Under the pieces are notes generated by a model. It had not been told where the DNA came from and ran no database searches. It saw only the letters and a list, made by a program, of their open reading frames with translations. From assembly GCA_002305535.1 (NCBI GenBank), contig DBRE01000028.1:1-62470 (forward strand): a stretch of DNA of 62,470 bases, written 5' to 3'. Positions 23,709 through 32,541 of this stretch are shown here, one piece after another. The stretch's first letter is position 1. Each line of letters starts with the position of its first letter. The position numbers and the translations under genes were made by a program. This DNA comes from Syntrophomonas sp. UBA1376 (GTDB lineage Bacteria > Bacillota > Syntrophomonadia > Syntrophomonadales > Syntrophomonadaceae).

Positions 23709-25796
23709 TTATTCCTGGTTATCCAGATATTCATCGACCTCACTGCGTTCCAAGTCTTCTTGAGCCTCTTTAATGGAAAGACCGATCCGTTTTTCATTGG
23801 GATCAATACTCAAAATCTTGATCCTTACTTCCTGGCCTACCTGAACAACGTCTTCCGGCTTTTCTACCCGGCGGTTAGCTAGTTGGGAAATATGAACCAG
23901 ACCATCTACTCCCGGTTCAACTTCCACAAAGGCACCGAAGGGAGCGATGCGAACAATGGTACCATCAATGACATCGCCTTCCTGGTATTTTTCCAGAACG
24001 ATTTCCCAGGGACTCTTTAACAGTTGTTTACGGCTTAACGATACCCGTTCTCTGTCCCGATCCAAAGCCAATATGAAAACATCCAGTTCGTCGCCTTCGT
24101 TAAATAAATTGGAAGGATGTTCAACCCGGCGATGATCCATCTCAGATACATGCAAAAGTCCTTCGTATCCACCCAAATCTATAAAAGCACCATAATCTAC
24201 GATACGTTTGACTCGACCAGTGCGTATCTGGCCTTCTTCGATACTGCCCCAAAATTCTTCTTTTAGCCGGGCCTTTTCTACTGCTACCAGTTCCTTGCGA
24301 GACACCACAATTTGCGATCCCCGGCGCTTATTACGATTGAATTCGATGATCTTGAATGAGAAAGTCTTGCCGATATATTCATCCAGATTGCGAACATAAC
24401 CATCCTCTACATGAGATGCTGGAAGGAAAGCCACCACACCTACGTCAACCAGCAGGCCGCCTTTCACACTTCCAGTAATGGTTCCTTCTATAACCTGGTC
24501 ATTATTAAATACTTCTTCTAGTTGATCCAATATCCGTTTGGCATCGACCTTTTTCTTAGACAATAAAATGGTACCGTCATCATCCCATTTGAGTACCATT
24601 ACTTCGATTTGTTCGCCGACTTTAACCAGATCCTTAGCTGACTCAACTTCTTCAACGGACAGCTCACGCCGAGGTATAATGCCTTCGGATTTGCCGCCTA
24701 CATCAACCATAACCTCGTCATCGCGAACCTCAATTACGGTGCCATTTATAACATCTCCTCGCGAAGGAGAAGCATAATCAGCCATCTCTGCCTCCATATT
24801 GGCAAAAGACTCTTCCTGCATCGATTCCTCTGCAGCAACAACCTGCTCATCAGGCTGTTCTTGCTGGGCAGCTACCTGTTGATCCTGGTTTTCCTGGTTC
24901 ACTTCCTGATCCTCCTGGATTTGATCCTGATTTTCTTGGTTCATTTCCTGGTTTTCCTGTTCGTCAAACATTGTCATCCTATCCACTACCTCCTTGATCT
25001 TCCAATCCGGAGTAGAAGCCCCGGCGGTTACCCCCACCCGGCCAACCCCATTAAGCCAATCAGGCAAAATCTCCTCGGCTGATTGAATTAAATGAGTTGG
25101 GACTCCGGTATTTGAACACTCCTTAAATAGAGTATTCGTATTTGAACTCTTGCGGTCACCCACTACCAGGATCAAATCAACCTGGTCGGCCAGACTGCGT
25201 CCTGATTCCTGACGGATTTGAGTGGCCGAACAAATAGTATTAAAAATCCTAACTTCATTAGCTTTGGGCATTAGTTCCTGAACTACCGCAAAGTATTCTC
25301 TCTCATTCTTAGTAGTCTGTGCCACAATAGCCAGCTTGCTGACCGGTTGAATCCGGCTGGCCTCTAGGGTGTTGGCTACCACCACAGCCCCCTGAGCCCA
25401 CCCTATTATACCCTGAACTTCAGCGTGATGGCTATCACCGTATACAATAATAACATACCCTTGTTCTCGAAGAGAAGTGACTAAATCATGAATTCTTTTA
25501 ACCAATGGACAGGTGGCATCAATAACTTCTATTCCTCGTTGGCGGGCCTCATCCCATATAGCCGCTGGTGCTCCATGAGAACGAATAATTATGCCCGTCG
25601 TGGAATTATCTATATCTGTCAGGCTGTCAATAGGACTGATACCCACTTCCTCCAGGGATCTTACGACGGCATCATTATGGACTATGGGACCCAGGGTATA
25701 ATAAGTCCCGTCCTGCTCAGCATATTGATGGGCAATTTTGATGGCCCGTCTTACGCCAGCGCAAAATCCTGCGTTGGGAGCAACTATAATCTGCAT
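23709..25796 (-). CDS. ispH: IspH-S1 fusion: HMBPP reductase with ribosomal protein S1 repeats
   Basis: The N-terminal 275 residues are HMBPP reductase, the last MEP-pathway enzyme, which makes isopentenyl and dimethylallyl diphosphate. The three 4Fe-4S cysteines are C12 (F-C-A-G-V), C96 (A-T-C-P-L-V) and C189 (T-I-C-S-A-T). A low-complexity linker rich in Gln, Asn and Glu (about 278-345) leads into four S1 RNA-binding repeats (about 346-415, 432-505, 518-590 and 603-675). This fusion is known from Clostridia. The total length, 695 residues, is normal for it. It follows plsC by about 60 bases. Confidence 0.96.
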   Translation of the reverse strand: MQIIVAPNAGFCAGVRRAIKIAHQYAEQDGTYYTLGPIVHNDAVVRSLEEVGISPIDSLTDIDNSTTGIIIRSHGAPAAIWDEARQRGIEVIDATCPLVKRIHDLVTSLREQGYVIIVYGDSHHAEVQGIIGWAQGAVVVANTLEASRIQPVSKLAIVAQTTKNEREYFAVVQELMPKANEVRIFNTICSATQIRQESGRSLADQVDLILVVGDRKSSNTNTLFKECSNTGVPTHLIQSAEEILPDWLNGVGRVGVTAGASTPDWKIKEVVDRMTMFDEQENQEMNQENQDQIQEDQEVNQENQDQQVAAQQEQPDEQVVAAEESMQEESFANMEAEMADYASPSRGDVINGTVIEVRDDEVMVDVGGKSEGIIPRRELSVEEVESAKDLVKVGEQIEVMVLKWDDDGTILLSKKKVDAKRILDQLEEVFNNDQVIEGTITGSVKGGLLVDVGVVAFLPASHVEDGYVRNLDEYIGKTFSFKIIEFNRNKRRGSQIVVSRKELVAVEKARLKEEFWGSIEEGQIRTGRVKRIVDYGAFIDLGGYEGLLHVSEMDHRRVEHPSNLFNEGDELDVFILALDRDRERVSLSRKQLLKSPWEIVLEKYQEGDVIDGTIVRIAPFGAFVEVEPGVDGLVHISQLANRRVEKPEDVVQVGQEVRIKILSIDPNEKRIGLSIKEAQEDLERSEVDEYLDNQE

Positions 25797-25857
25797 GGCA
25801 GCCCTCTCACAAGTCCCTTACAATTTAGGTATTTCGTATTAGTATAAAAAATCCTGC

Positions 25858-26448
25858 TTATTTTAGCAAAAGTGTTTCGATTTCAGTCATGACCTGTTCA
25901 CTGATTGTATCAAGAACCGCCGATTTTACCTTTTGTCCGCTATAGTCCGTCATAAGTATAGGTTCTCCCACCCGCACTTCGAAAGGGTGCAACCAACCCA
26001 ATGGAAAAAAACGATCTGTTCCCACACAGGCCACCGGGACAATAGGGGCACCAGTCTTCATTGCGATCATGGCTGTTCCTGTCTTGGCCTTTAGTTCTCC
26101 GGAACGGTTGCGCAGTCCTTCCGGGAAAATCCCCAAGACCTCTTGCTCCTCCAATACAGCTATGGCATGGCGCAGAGCCGTGCGATCACCGGCTTTTCGA
26201 TGTACTGGAAAAGCATTTACTTTATCCAGGAGCCAGGCTAATAAGGTCCATTCAAAGAACTCCGACTTGGCCATAAAATGAATAGGACGCGGTATAACTA
26301 CAGCTACTACAAACGGATCCCACATGCTAACATGATTGGCCGCTATTATTACCGGGCCCTTCATAGGTAGATTATGTAGTCCGCTGGATTTCAATCCCAG
26401 TAACATGAAAAAAATTCGCGCTAGAACTCGTGCAACTCTGTAAAACAT
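25858..26448 (-). CDS. plsC: 1-acyl-sn-glycerol-3-phosphate acyltransferase
   Basis: PlsC acylates lysophosphatidate to phosphatidate at the membrane. The 196-residue protein has a hydrophobic N-terminus, the N-H-x4-D motif (H39 to D44) and F-P-E-G-L-R near 114. It begins three bases after the cmk stop and lies upstream of ispH-S1, the conserved cmk-plsC-ispH order of Firmicutes. Confidence 0.94.
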   Translation of the reverse strand: MFYRVARVLARIFFMLLGLKSSGLHNLPMKGPVIIAANHVSMWDPFVVAVVIPRPIHFMAKSEFFEWTLLAWLLDKVNAFPVHRKAGDRTALRHAIAVLEEQEVLGIFPEGLRNRSGELKAKTGTAMIAMKTGAPIVPVACVGTDRFFPLGWLHPFEVRVGEPILMTDYSGQKVKSAVLDTISEQVMTEIETLLLK

Positions 26449-26451
26449 CTC

Positions 26452-27114
26452 TTATTTCTGCGCTCCTTCTATAAAGCTTAGAATTTTAGCCACCGCTTCT
26501 TCGATAGTCAAATCGCTAGTATCAATAATGATGGAATCAGGCAGTATTTTCAGGGCTCCCACTTCCCGATGAGAATCAGTATAATCACGGTTTTCGATAT
26601 CTTTCTTGATCTCTTCCTCATTTACCTCATAGCCGTTGGCTTGCAGTTCTCTGATCCGCCGTTGAGCGCGTTCCTGTAGGCTAGCAGTAACATAGAATTT
26701 ATAGTCAGCATCAGGCAAAACACACTCCCCGATATCCCGACCATCCATGACCACAGAATGGTTACTGGCCATATCACGCTGCATGATGACCATTTGTTTG
26801 CGTAAGTCGGGATGAGCGGCTACTTGGGAAACCACTGAGCTCACCTCAGGCGAACGAATTGCCTCGGTAACATCCAAACCGTCACATATTACCTTTTGCT
26901 GCTGATGATCTGGTTCGAAACAGATTTGAGTGTGGAGGGCAAGATCCAACAGTTCCTGAGGATCATTGAGGTTGAGTGTTGCTCTTAGTGCCTTGAGGGC
27001 TAAGGCTCGATACATGGCGCCAGTATCTATATACAAATAACCCAATTTGGCGGCTAATGTCCTAGCCATAGTGCTTTTGCCTGCCCCGGCAGGACCATCA
27101 ATCGCAATCTTCAT
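26452..27114 (-). CDS. cmk: Cytidylate kinase
   Basis: Cmk phosphorylates CMP and dCMP. The 220-residue protein begins with I-D-G-P-A-G-A-G-K-S-T (P-loop near 4-14) and has the conserved Y-I-D-T-G-A-M-Y-R and D-G-R-D-I-G segments. The ribosome site is weak. In related genomes it directly follows aroA; here about 430 bases of repeat-containing sequence intervene. Confidence 0.96.
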   Translation of the reverse strand: MKIAIDGPAGAGKSTMARTLAAKLGYLYIDTGAMYRALALKALRATLNLNDPQELLDLALHTQICFEPDHQQQKVICDGLDVTEAIRSPEVSSVVSQVAAHPDLRKQMVIMQRDMASNHSVVMDGRDIGECVLPDADYKFYVTASLQERAQRRIRELQANGYEVNEEEIKKDIENRDYTDSHREVGALKILPDSIIIDTSDLTIEEAVAKILSFIEGAQK

Positions 27115-27546
27115 CTAATAAACCACCCAGCTATATTCCAATTCATTTTATCATATCAGGCCATATAAAAGAAAACCAGTTTCGCAAGTCCAGGGGCGAT
27201 TCATCCACTTGCGCCCTCTGCTGTACTTCTTATCCTAATAGATATGATCGAAGCTTCATTCGAAGAACCTGACGAGGCTGCAAAAGTGGCCTATATGCCT
27301 TTGTCCACGTAGAGTAATAACTGAACAACTTTACTTATTGTCATCCTGAGGGAGGAACGATCGAAGGATCTTTCCTTTCAGCATGTAAAGATTCTTTCGA
27401 CTTCGTCTCAGAATTTGCACCGCGCTAAGCGCACCACGATGAATGAAAACTCTTCCTTAGATGTAGGGGAGGCTTTTGCATCATTACTCGCGGCATCAGG
27501 AGTACCCGCAGGGTGCAATTTACAGGCCAAAAGTTCCAACACTACG
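27115..27546. other. Repeat-bearing interval between aroA and cmk
   Basis: No gene is seen here. The interval holds repeat copy 2 (27340-27414), which breaks off into a different sequence (about 27415-27540) containing the palindrome GCGCTAAGCGC. A 76-codon open frame crosses this part on the minus strand but matches no family and overlaps aroA. Confidence 0.5.
27340..27414. repeat. Dispersed hairpin repeat, copy 2 (right end lost)
   Basis: The sequence GTCATCCTGAGGGAGGAACG is identical to copy 1, followed by the shared GAAGGATCTTTCC and TTCGACTTCGTCTCAGAAT. It stops where the others continue with GACA, and unrelated sequence begins. Confidence 0.75.
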
Positions 27547-28830
27547 CTAGCGAGATAAGGTTTGGATGGTATTCCAGAACTCAGGATAAGATATATTGAC
27601 CGCTTCAGCATTGTCGATGTAAGTGGGTTGATCGGCAATCAAGCCAGCTATGGCCAGACTCATGGCTATACGATGATCCCCATGGCTATTTACAGTTGCT
27701 CCACGCAAACAAGACTTAGTGCCATCAACAACAAAACCATCTGGGGTCGCTTCGATGGCCACTCCCAGGCGGCTCAATTCCGAAGTGATAGCGGCAATGC
27801 GATCGGTTTCTTTCACGCGTAGTTCCTCCGCATCACGAACAACCGAAGTACCATCAGCAACAGCCATAGCTACAGCAATCACAGGCAGTTCATCGATAAG
27901 GCGCGGCATGATGTCCCCTTGGATCTCTACCGCCCGCAAGGGCGCCGTTCGCACCAAGATATCAGCCACCGGTTCACCACCCGCCGTGTGGGGGTTTATA
28001 ATTTCCAGATCGGCACCCATGGAGCGCAAAACGTCCAAGATGCCGTCCCGCGTAGGATTGACGCCCACTTGTTTTAAGAGGATCTCTGAATTCGGTACAA
28101 TGGAAGCAGCTACCAGGAAGAAGGCTGCCGAGGAGATATCATTGGGGACTTCCCAGTCCTGGGGAGACAACTCTGCGCCGGGAACCACCCTTACTCGCCC
28201 AGGTTGTCGCTCTATTTGGGCTCCCATGGCAGCCAGCATGCGTTCCGTGTGATCCCGGGAAAGAGCATTTTCTAGCACAGTGGTGACCCCGGCGGCCTGT
28301 AACCCAGCTAATAAAAGGGCAGATTTTACCTGAGCACTCGCCACAGGCATCTGGTATTCTATCCCCTGCAGGCTTCCACCCTGCACAGCTATAGGCGGAT
28401 AAGTATCCTGCCTGGCCATAAAGCGCATTCCCATTGACGACAAGGGAATCAAAACTCTCCGCATAGGCCGTTTGTTCAGGGATGCGTCACCGCTCAATAC
28501 AGCTGTAAAAGGCCTTCCGGCTAACAATCCGGCCAATAACCGCATGGTAGTGCCCGAATTACCACAATCCAGTACCACCTCTGGTTCCCTAAGCTGGTTT
28601 ATACCCGGACTGTCAATTAATAGTTCATTATCCTGCAGCTGTATAGAAAGTCCCAGTGACTGCAAACAGCTACAGGTAGTAAGTGTATCTTCAGCCTGCA
28701 AGAAATTCTTCACCCGGCTACGTCCTTCAGCTAAAGCTGATAGAATCACCGTCCGATGAGAAATGGATTTGTCGGGTGCCACTTCGACTTCGCCCCGCAA
28801 GTACGACACCTTATTAACTGTGCTGCGCAT
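27547..28830 (-). CDS. aroA: 3-phosphoshikimate 1-carboxyvinyltransferase (EPSP synthase)
   Basis: AroA adds the enolpyruvyl group of PEP to shikimate 3-phosphate. The 427-residue protein has the N-terminal P-D-K-S-I-S-H-R (about 19-26) and the glycine-rich N-S-G-T-T-M-R-L PEP-site block near 92-99. The ATG at 28830 follows a short purine-rich site. It is the third gene of an aroF-tyrA-aroA transcript. Confidence 0.96.
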   Translation of the reverse strand: MRSTVNKVSYLRGEVEVAPDKSISHRTVILSALAEGRSRVKNFLQAEDTLTTCSCLQSLGLSIQLQDNELLIDSPGINQLREPEVVLDCGNSGTTMRLLAGLLAGRPFTAVLSGDASLNKRPMRRVLIPLSSMGMRFMARQDTYPPIAVQGGSLQGIEYQMPVASAQVKSALLLAGLQAAGVTTVLENALSRDHTERMLAAMGAQIERQPGRVRVVPGAELSPQDWEVPNDISSAAFFLVAASIVPNSEILLKQVGVNPTRDGILDVLRSMGADLEIINPHTAGGEPVADILVRTAPLRAVEIQGDIMPRLIDELPVIAVAMAVADGTSVVRDAEELRVKETDRIAAITSELSRLGVAIEATPDGFVVDGTKSCLRGATVNSHGDHRIAMSLAIAGLIADQPTYIDNAEAVNISYPEFWNTIQTLSR

Positions 28831-28840
28831 TGTTTTCCCC

Positions 28841-29920
28841 CTATCTTATCCAGGCTTTTATCGAAGCATCTTGCAGGGCCTGTACTGCCCTTTGCCCATC
28901 GGGCAGATCGGAAACTCCCAGACGGATTGTGCCTCCATCTCCTTCACGCACCCGTAAAATCTCAATATCAGCAATATTGATATCATGATTGCCCAAGATC
29001 CTGCCTAATTCACCGATGATCCCCGGCCGGTCGGGAACAATACAGATCACATCGCACATAGTCGGCAGGAGGCCTTTCTGGCCATGGGGTATTTGAGCGC
29101 GAATTGTCTGGGCTTGGGTCAGGTCTTCCATTAGCATTTCCTGGTCGCCCTTCTCCAAGGCTGCCCGCAGCCTGGCTAATTGTGCCATAAACTTATCCAA
29201 ACCTTGTACAACCGCTGACCGGTTAGTGATCAGAATATCTTTCCACAGGCCAGGGCTTGAAGATGCTACTCGCGTTGTATCACGGAAACCTCCAGCCGCC
29301 AGCATCAATAGATCAGGCTGACCTTCAGTCAAATTCACCAGGCTTACTGCGGCCAGATGAGGAAGGTGACTGACCGAGGCTACCATTTTATCATGTTGAG
29401 CCGGTTCCATAATCTTAATTTTAGCACCGGTAGCCGCCAACAATTCAATTAACAGCTCCAAAGTCTCCGGAGGAACAGTGGGCCCGGGAGTCAAGATATA
29501 GACAGCATTTTCCAATAAATATCGGTCAGCGCCCTGGATGCCCTGGATCTCAGATCCGGCCATGGGATGACCGCCGATGAAGTGAACGCCATCCGGCAGG
29601 CATCCCAGCCATTCCATGACCTTCTGTTTAGTACTGCCCACATCAGTTACCAATGTTCCTGGCCTGACGTGTTGAGCAACCTGGGCGATTATTCCAGGAA
29701 AGGTCTGTAGCGGCGTACATAAAAACACGACATCCGCTCGCTCTACTCCATTTTCCAAAGAAGTCATCTCATCAATAGCCCCCATTTGCAGGGCTTTGTG
29801 CAGCGATTCCTCATCATTGTCGATACCGATGATTGTACTGACCTGAGGTAACTCATGCCATGCCAAGCCCAGAGATCCCCCTATTAAACCAGTACCAATG
29901 ATAGCTACAGTAATGCTCAT
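28841..29920 (-). CDS. tyrA: Prephenate dehydrogenase with ACT domain
   Basis: TyrA oxidises prephenate to 4-hydroxyphenylpyruvate with NAD for tyrosine synthesis. The 359-residue form starts at ATG 29920, two bases after the aroF stop (GGAGA upstream); the longer frame is only coding shadow of aroF. The Rossmann motif G-T-G-L-I-G-G-S is at about 9-16. A C-terminal ACT domain (about 285-355, with D-R-P-G-I-I-G) predicts feedback control by tyrosine. Confidence 0.93.
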   Translation of the reverse strand: MSITVAIIGTGLIGGSLGLAWHELPQVSTIIGIDNDEESLHKALQMGAIDEMTSLENGVERADVVFLCTPLQTFPGIIAQVAQHVRPGTLVTDVGSTKQKVMEWLGCLPDGVHFIGGHPMAGSEIQGIQGADRYLLENAVYILTPGPTVPPETLELLIELLAATGAKIKIMEPAQHDKMVASVSHLPHLAAVSLVNLTEGQPDLLMLAAGGFRDTTRVASSSPGLWKDILITNRSAVVQGLDKFMAQLARLRAALEKGDQEMLMEDLTQAQTIRAQIPHGQKGLLPTMCDVICIVPDRPGIIGELGRILGNHDINIADIEILRVREGDGGTIRLGVSDLPDGQRAVQALQDASIKAWIR

Positions 29921-29922
29921 GA

Positions 29923-30939
29923 TCAGTTCTCCGTAGCCCGTAAGGCCATGACCATCTTGTTGACCCGGGTGACCAGACGGGCGAAATTTTCGGGAGTCAA
30001 AGACTGTGGTCCATCGGAAAGAGCTTCGCTGGGATTCTGATGAACCTCTACCATCACCCCATCGGCACCTGCACCAATAGCCGCCAAAGCCATCGGCTCT
30101 ACCAATTTCCACTTGCCGGTACCGTGGCTGGGATCGACTATGATGGGTAGATGGGTCAACTGTTTGATCAATGGTACTGCACTTAGATCCAGAGTATTTC
30201 TGGTGTAGTTCTCAAATGAGCGAATGCCCCGTTCGCACATGATGACCTGTTCATTACCACTGGATATGATATATTCAGCCGCCATGATCCACTCCTCTAT
30301 AGTGGCAGAAGGCCCTCGCTTAAGAAGAATGGGGCGCTGGATTTTCCCCAGTTCGCGCAGCAAAAAGAAATTCTGCATATTGCGGGCACCTACCTGCAGG
30401 ATATCAACATAATCGGCTACTTCGTTGACCAAGCGCGGATCCATTATTTCCGTAACCACAGGCAGACCCGTTATTTGCCGGGCTTCCGCTAATATCTCGA
30501 GTCCTTCATGCTCCAACCCCTGAAAGGCATAGGGTGATGTGCGCGGCTTAAATGCTCCACCGCGCAGCATGGTTGCCCCAGATTCCTTTACCGCATGAGC
30601 CACTTCCAGAAACTTGGAGCGACCCTCCACTGCGCAGGGTCCGGCAATTATCTGCACCTGTCCATTGCCTATCATCTGTCCGCCCACTTCTATGAGGCTG
30701 CTATCGGGCTTAAACTCACGAGAAGCCATTTTAAACGGTTGAGCAATGGGTACTACTTTTTCTACTCCGGGAAGGGTTTCAAAAAGTTCCATGGTAGTAG
30801 TAGTCTTCTGTCCTATGGCACCGATTATGGTTCTCTCTACTCCCTGGGACAGGTGAACCTGAAACCCTTTTTCCTCCAGTTTGCTGCTGACCTGCTGAAT
30901 ATGTGCAGGCGTAGCCTGAGCTTCCATTACAATAATCAT
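29923..30939 (-). CDS. aroF: DAHP synthase with N-terminal ferredoxin-like regulatory domain
   Basis: This enzyme condenses PEP and erythrose 4-phosphate into DAHP, entering the shikimate pathway. The 338-residue protein has a 70-residue ferredoxin-like domain like that of Thermotoga DAHP synthase, which mediates feedback by aromatic amino acids. The catalytic barrel follows, with A-G-P-C-A-V-E, K-P-R-T-S-P-Y and D-P-S-H-G-T. It is the first gene of aroF-tyrA-aroA and has a leader with a terminator. A shorter paralogue lies at 36695-37546. Confidence 0.93.
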   Translation of the reverse strand: MIIVMEAQATPAHIQQVSSKLEEKGFQVHLSQGVERTIIGAIGQKTTTTMELFETLPGVEKVVPIAQPFKMASREFKPDSSLIEVGGQMIGNGQVQIIAGPCAVEGRSKFLEVAHAVKESGATMLRGGAFKPRTSPYAFQGLEHEGLEILAEARQITGLPVVTEIMDPRLVNEVADYVDILQVGARNMQNFFLLRELGKIQRPILLKRGPSATIEEWIMAAEYIISSGNEQVIMCERGIRSFENYTRNTLDLSAVPLIKQLTHLPIIVDPSHGTGKWKLVEPMALAAIGAGADGVMVEVHQNPSEALSDGPQSLTPENFARLVTRVNKMVMALRATEN

Positions 30940-30981
30940 TATCTTCCAACTCCCTTTCTCCTAAGGGTGGTGAGAAAAAAG

Positions 30982-31009
30982 AAAAAACCATGGCGAAAAG
31001 CGCCCATGG
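30982..31009 (-). terminator. Leader terminator (attenuator) of aroF
   Basis: On the minus strand ACCATGGGCG-CTTTT-CGCCATGGT (one bulged G) is followed by six T residues, 43 bases ahead of aroF. No gene upstream reads in this direction, so it most likely acts within the aroF leader. Confidence 0.75.
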
Positions 31010-31080
31010 TTCCCATGGTACCTATTCCCACCATCCTACCATACTACAATTTTAAGTAACTTCCTACTTTCCTACATAAC
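31010..31080 (-). promoter_or_regulatory. Putative antiterminator and UAG-bearing leader of aroF
   Basis: The palindrome CCATGG occurs three times in the leader (30988-30993, 31004-31009 and 31013-31018). The outer copy can pair with the middle one across a GAA loop, or the middle one can form the terminator with the third. Five UAG triplets lie just upstream on the transcript (starting at 31072, 31064, 31044, 31036 and 31022 in plus coordinates), two pairs spaced by eight bases. A T-box was considered and not supported. Confidence 0.4.
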
Positions 31081-31251
31081 CAGAATAGCATTATTCAGTT
31101 TAGGGGCGCAAGGACTAATTAACCGTTATTAGGAGAATTATTATTTCACACATCAGCACATTAGACTCAGGACTAACATAGAGTATTGGCAGGAAATTAC
31201 GGCATAGCAATAGAAGAGAAAAAGAAGTATTTGGAAGGGAGTGGTTTTCTA

Positions 31252-31737
31252 GTGACTGAAGCGCAAGGCTTGGGGTTATTATTAGCGGCAGGTATATTTG
31301 GGTTGTTGCTCGTGATCCTGGCGTTAGTATTTTACGTACTGTTTTCCCTGGGACTGTATACTATGGCGAACCGCCGCGGCATTCCCAACGCCTGGTTGGC
31401 CTGGATACCCATCGCCCAATTCTACACGTTGGGAGAAGTAATCGGCCCGGTAAAGTTAGGAGATTTCACTGCTGATCAGCCCGGACTGTACCTGTTGGGA
31501 GCCATACTCGGGCTGTGGGTTCTCTCCCTGATTCCGGTGCTCGGGCCTATCTTTTCGCTGGCCAGCCTGGTAGTGGCCATCGGAGCTCTCTATCTTCTTT
31601 TCAGTCGTTATACCACAGAAAATACCCCCCTGCTCTATACGATCTTAGCGGTTGCGTCTTTTGGAGCCCTAGCCGCCATTTTTGTTTTCATGATCCGTAA
31701 TAATAACTATATAGCCCCTGATATCTCAGTAGTATAA
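31252..31737 (+). CDS. Small polytopic membrane protein of unknown function
   Basis: A 161-residue protein with four or so hydrophobic spans. The segment L-Y-T-M-A-N-R-R-G-I-P-N-A-W-L-A-W-I-P between spans 1 and 2 is typical of a family of uncharacterised bacterial membrane proteins. The GTG at 31252 is chosen (GGGAG ten bases upstream); a TTG at 31186 would add a polar leader. It is one of the few plus-strand genes and stands alone, converging on the liv operon. Confidence 0.7.
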   Translation: MTEAQGLGLLLAAGIFGLLLVILALVFYVLFSLGLYTMANRRGIPNAWLAWIPIAQFYTLGEVIGPVKLGDFTADQPGLYLLGAILGLWVLSLIPVLGPIFSLASLVVAIGALYLLFSRYTTENTPLLYTILAVASFGALAAIFVFMIRNNNYIAPDISVV

Positions 31738-31741
31738 AAGC

Positions 31742-31780
31742 AAAAACATGGGGCGTCTTTCAGGTTCGGACGCCCCATGT
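31742..31780. terminator. Terminator between the membrane protein gene and the liv operon
   Basis: ACATGGGGCGTC (31746-31757) and GACGCCCCATGT (31769-31780) form a perfect twelve-base stem. The T-run lies on the minus-strand side, so it mainly ends the liv transcript, and it may also stop the converging plus-strand gene. Confidence 0.88.
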
Positions 31781-31833
31781 CTGTTCAATATACTACATAG
31801 AAAACTCTTGCTCTTTCCCGCTGTTTTCTGATG

Positions 31834-32541
31834 TCAGGCTTTACCTAAATAAGCCCTTTTCACTTCTTCATTATCAGCCAGTTCCTTACCTGGCCCTTGC
31901 AGTGTTATATTACCGGTTTCCAGTACATAACCATAATCAGATATTTTCAAAGCGGCGGTGGCATTTTGCTCAATAAGCAAAATAGTCATACCATCCTTAT
32001 AGATATCCATAATAATGCGAAATACTTCCTTGACCAGTAAAGGAGCTAATCCTAGAGACGGCTCATCCATCATTATAAGACGGGGGCGTGACATTAAGGC
32101 ACGGCCGATGGCCAACATCTGCTGTTCACCGCCGGACAGGGTGCCAGCTACCTGCCACTCTCTTTCTCTCAGGCGAGGAAAAAGTTCAAACACCTTTTGG
32201 AGATCCTTTTGAATGCCAGGCTTATCCTTGCGGGCATAAGCGCCCATTTGCAGATTCTCCATCACTGTCAAATTCGCGAATATCCGGCGCCCCTCTGGAA
32301 CCAGTGTGATACCCTTTTTGATTATATCGACGGTAGGCTTGCCGGTAATATCTTCACCTTCAAAATATATCTTGCCGGACGCAGCCGGAACCTGATTGCA
32401 GATAGCCCGCAGAGTGGTACTCTTCCCGGCTCCGTTGGCGCCAATCAAGCTGATGATCTTGTTTTTCGGTACCTCCAGGCTTACCCCCTTCAGGGCATGG
32501 ATCCCTCCATAGAAAACCTGTAGCTCTTCAATTTTAAGCAT
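31834..32541 (-). CDS. livF: Branched-chain amino acid ABC transporter ATP-binding protein LivF
   Basis: A 235-residue ATPase with Walker A G-A-N-G-A-G-K-S-T near 34-42, signature L-S-G-G-E-Q-Q near 135-141 and Walker B L-I-M-M-D-E-P. It powers high-affinity uptake of leucine-type amino acids, or a related ligand. It overlaps livG by eight bases and is the last of the five genes. Confidence 0.95.
   Translation of the reverse strand: MLKIEELQVFYGGIHALKGVSLEVPKNKIISLIGANGAGKSTTLRAICNQVPAASGKIYFEGEDITGKPTVDIIKKGITLVPEGRRIFANLTVMENLQMGAYARKDKPGIQKDLQKVFELFPRLREREWQVAGTLSGGEQQMLAIGRALMSRPRLIMMDEPSLGLAPLLVKEVFRIIMDIYKDGMTILLIEQNATAALKISDYGYVLETGNITLQGPGKELADNEEVKRAYLGKA

Noticed and set aside
27408..27638. 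76-codon minus-strand frame downstream of aroA
   Set aside because: It overlaps the aroA 3' end and repeat sequence, with no ribosome site or family match.
29921..30112. 64-residue extension of TyrA
   Set aside because: It is the other frame of aroF.
31000..31185. A T-box leader before aroF
   Set aside because: GGTACC is present, but not in the T-box context, and no specifier loop was seen.
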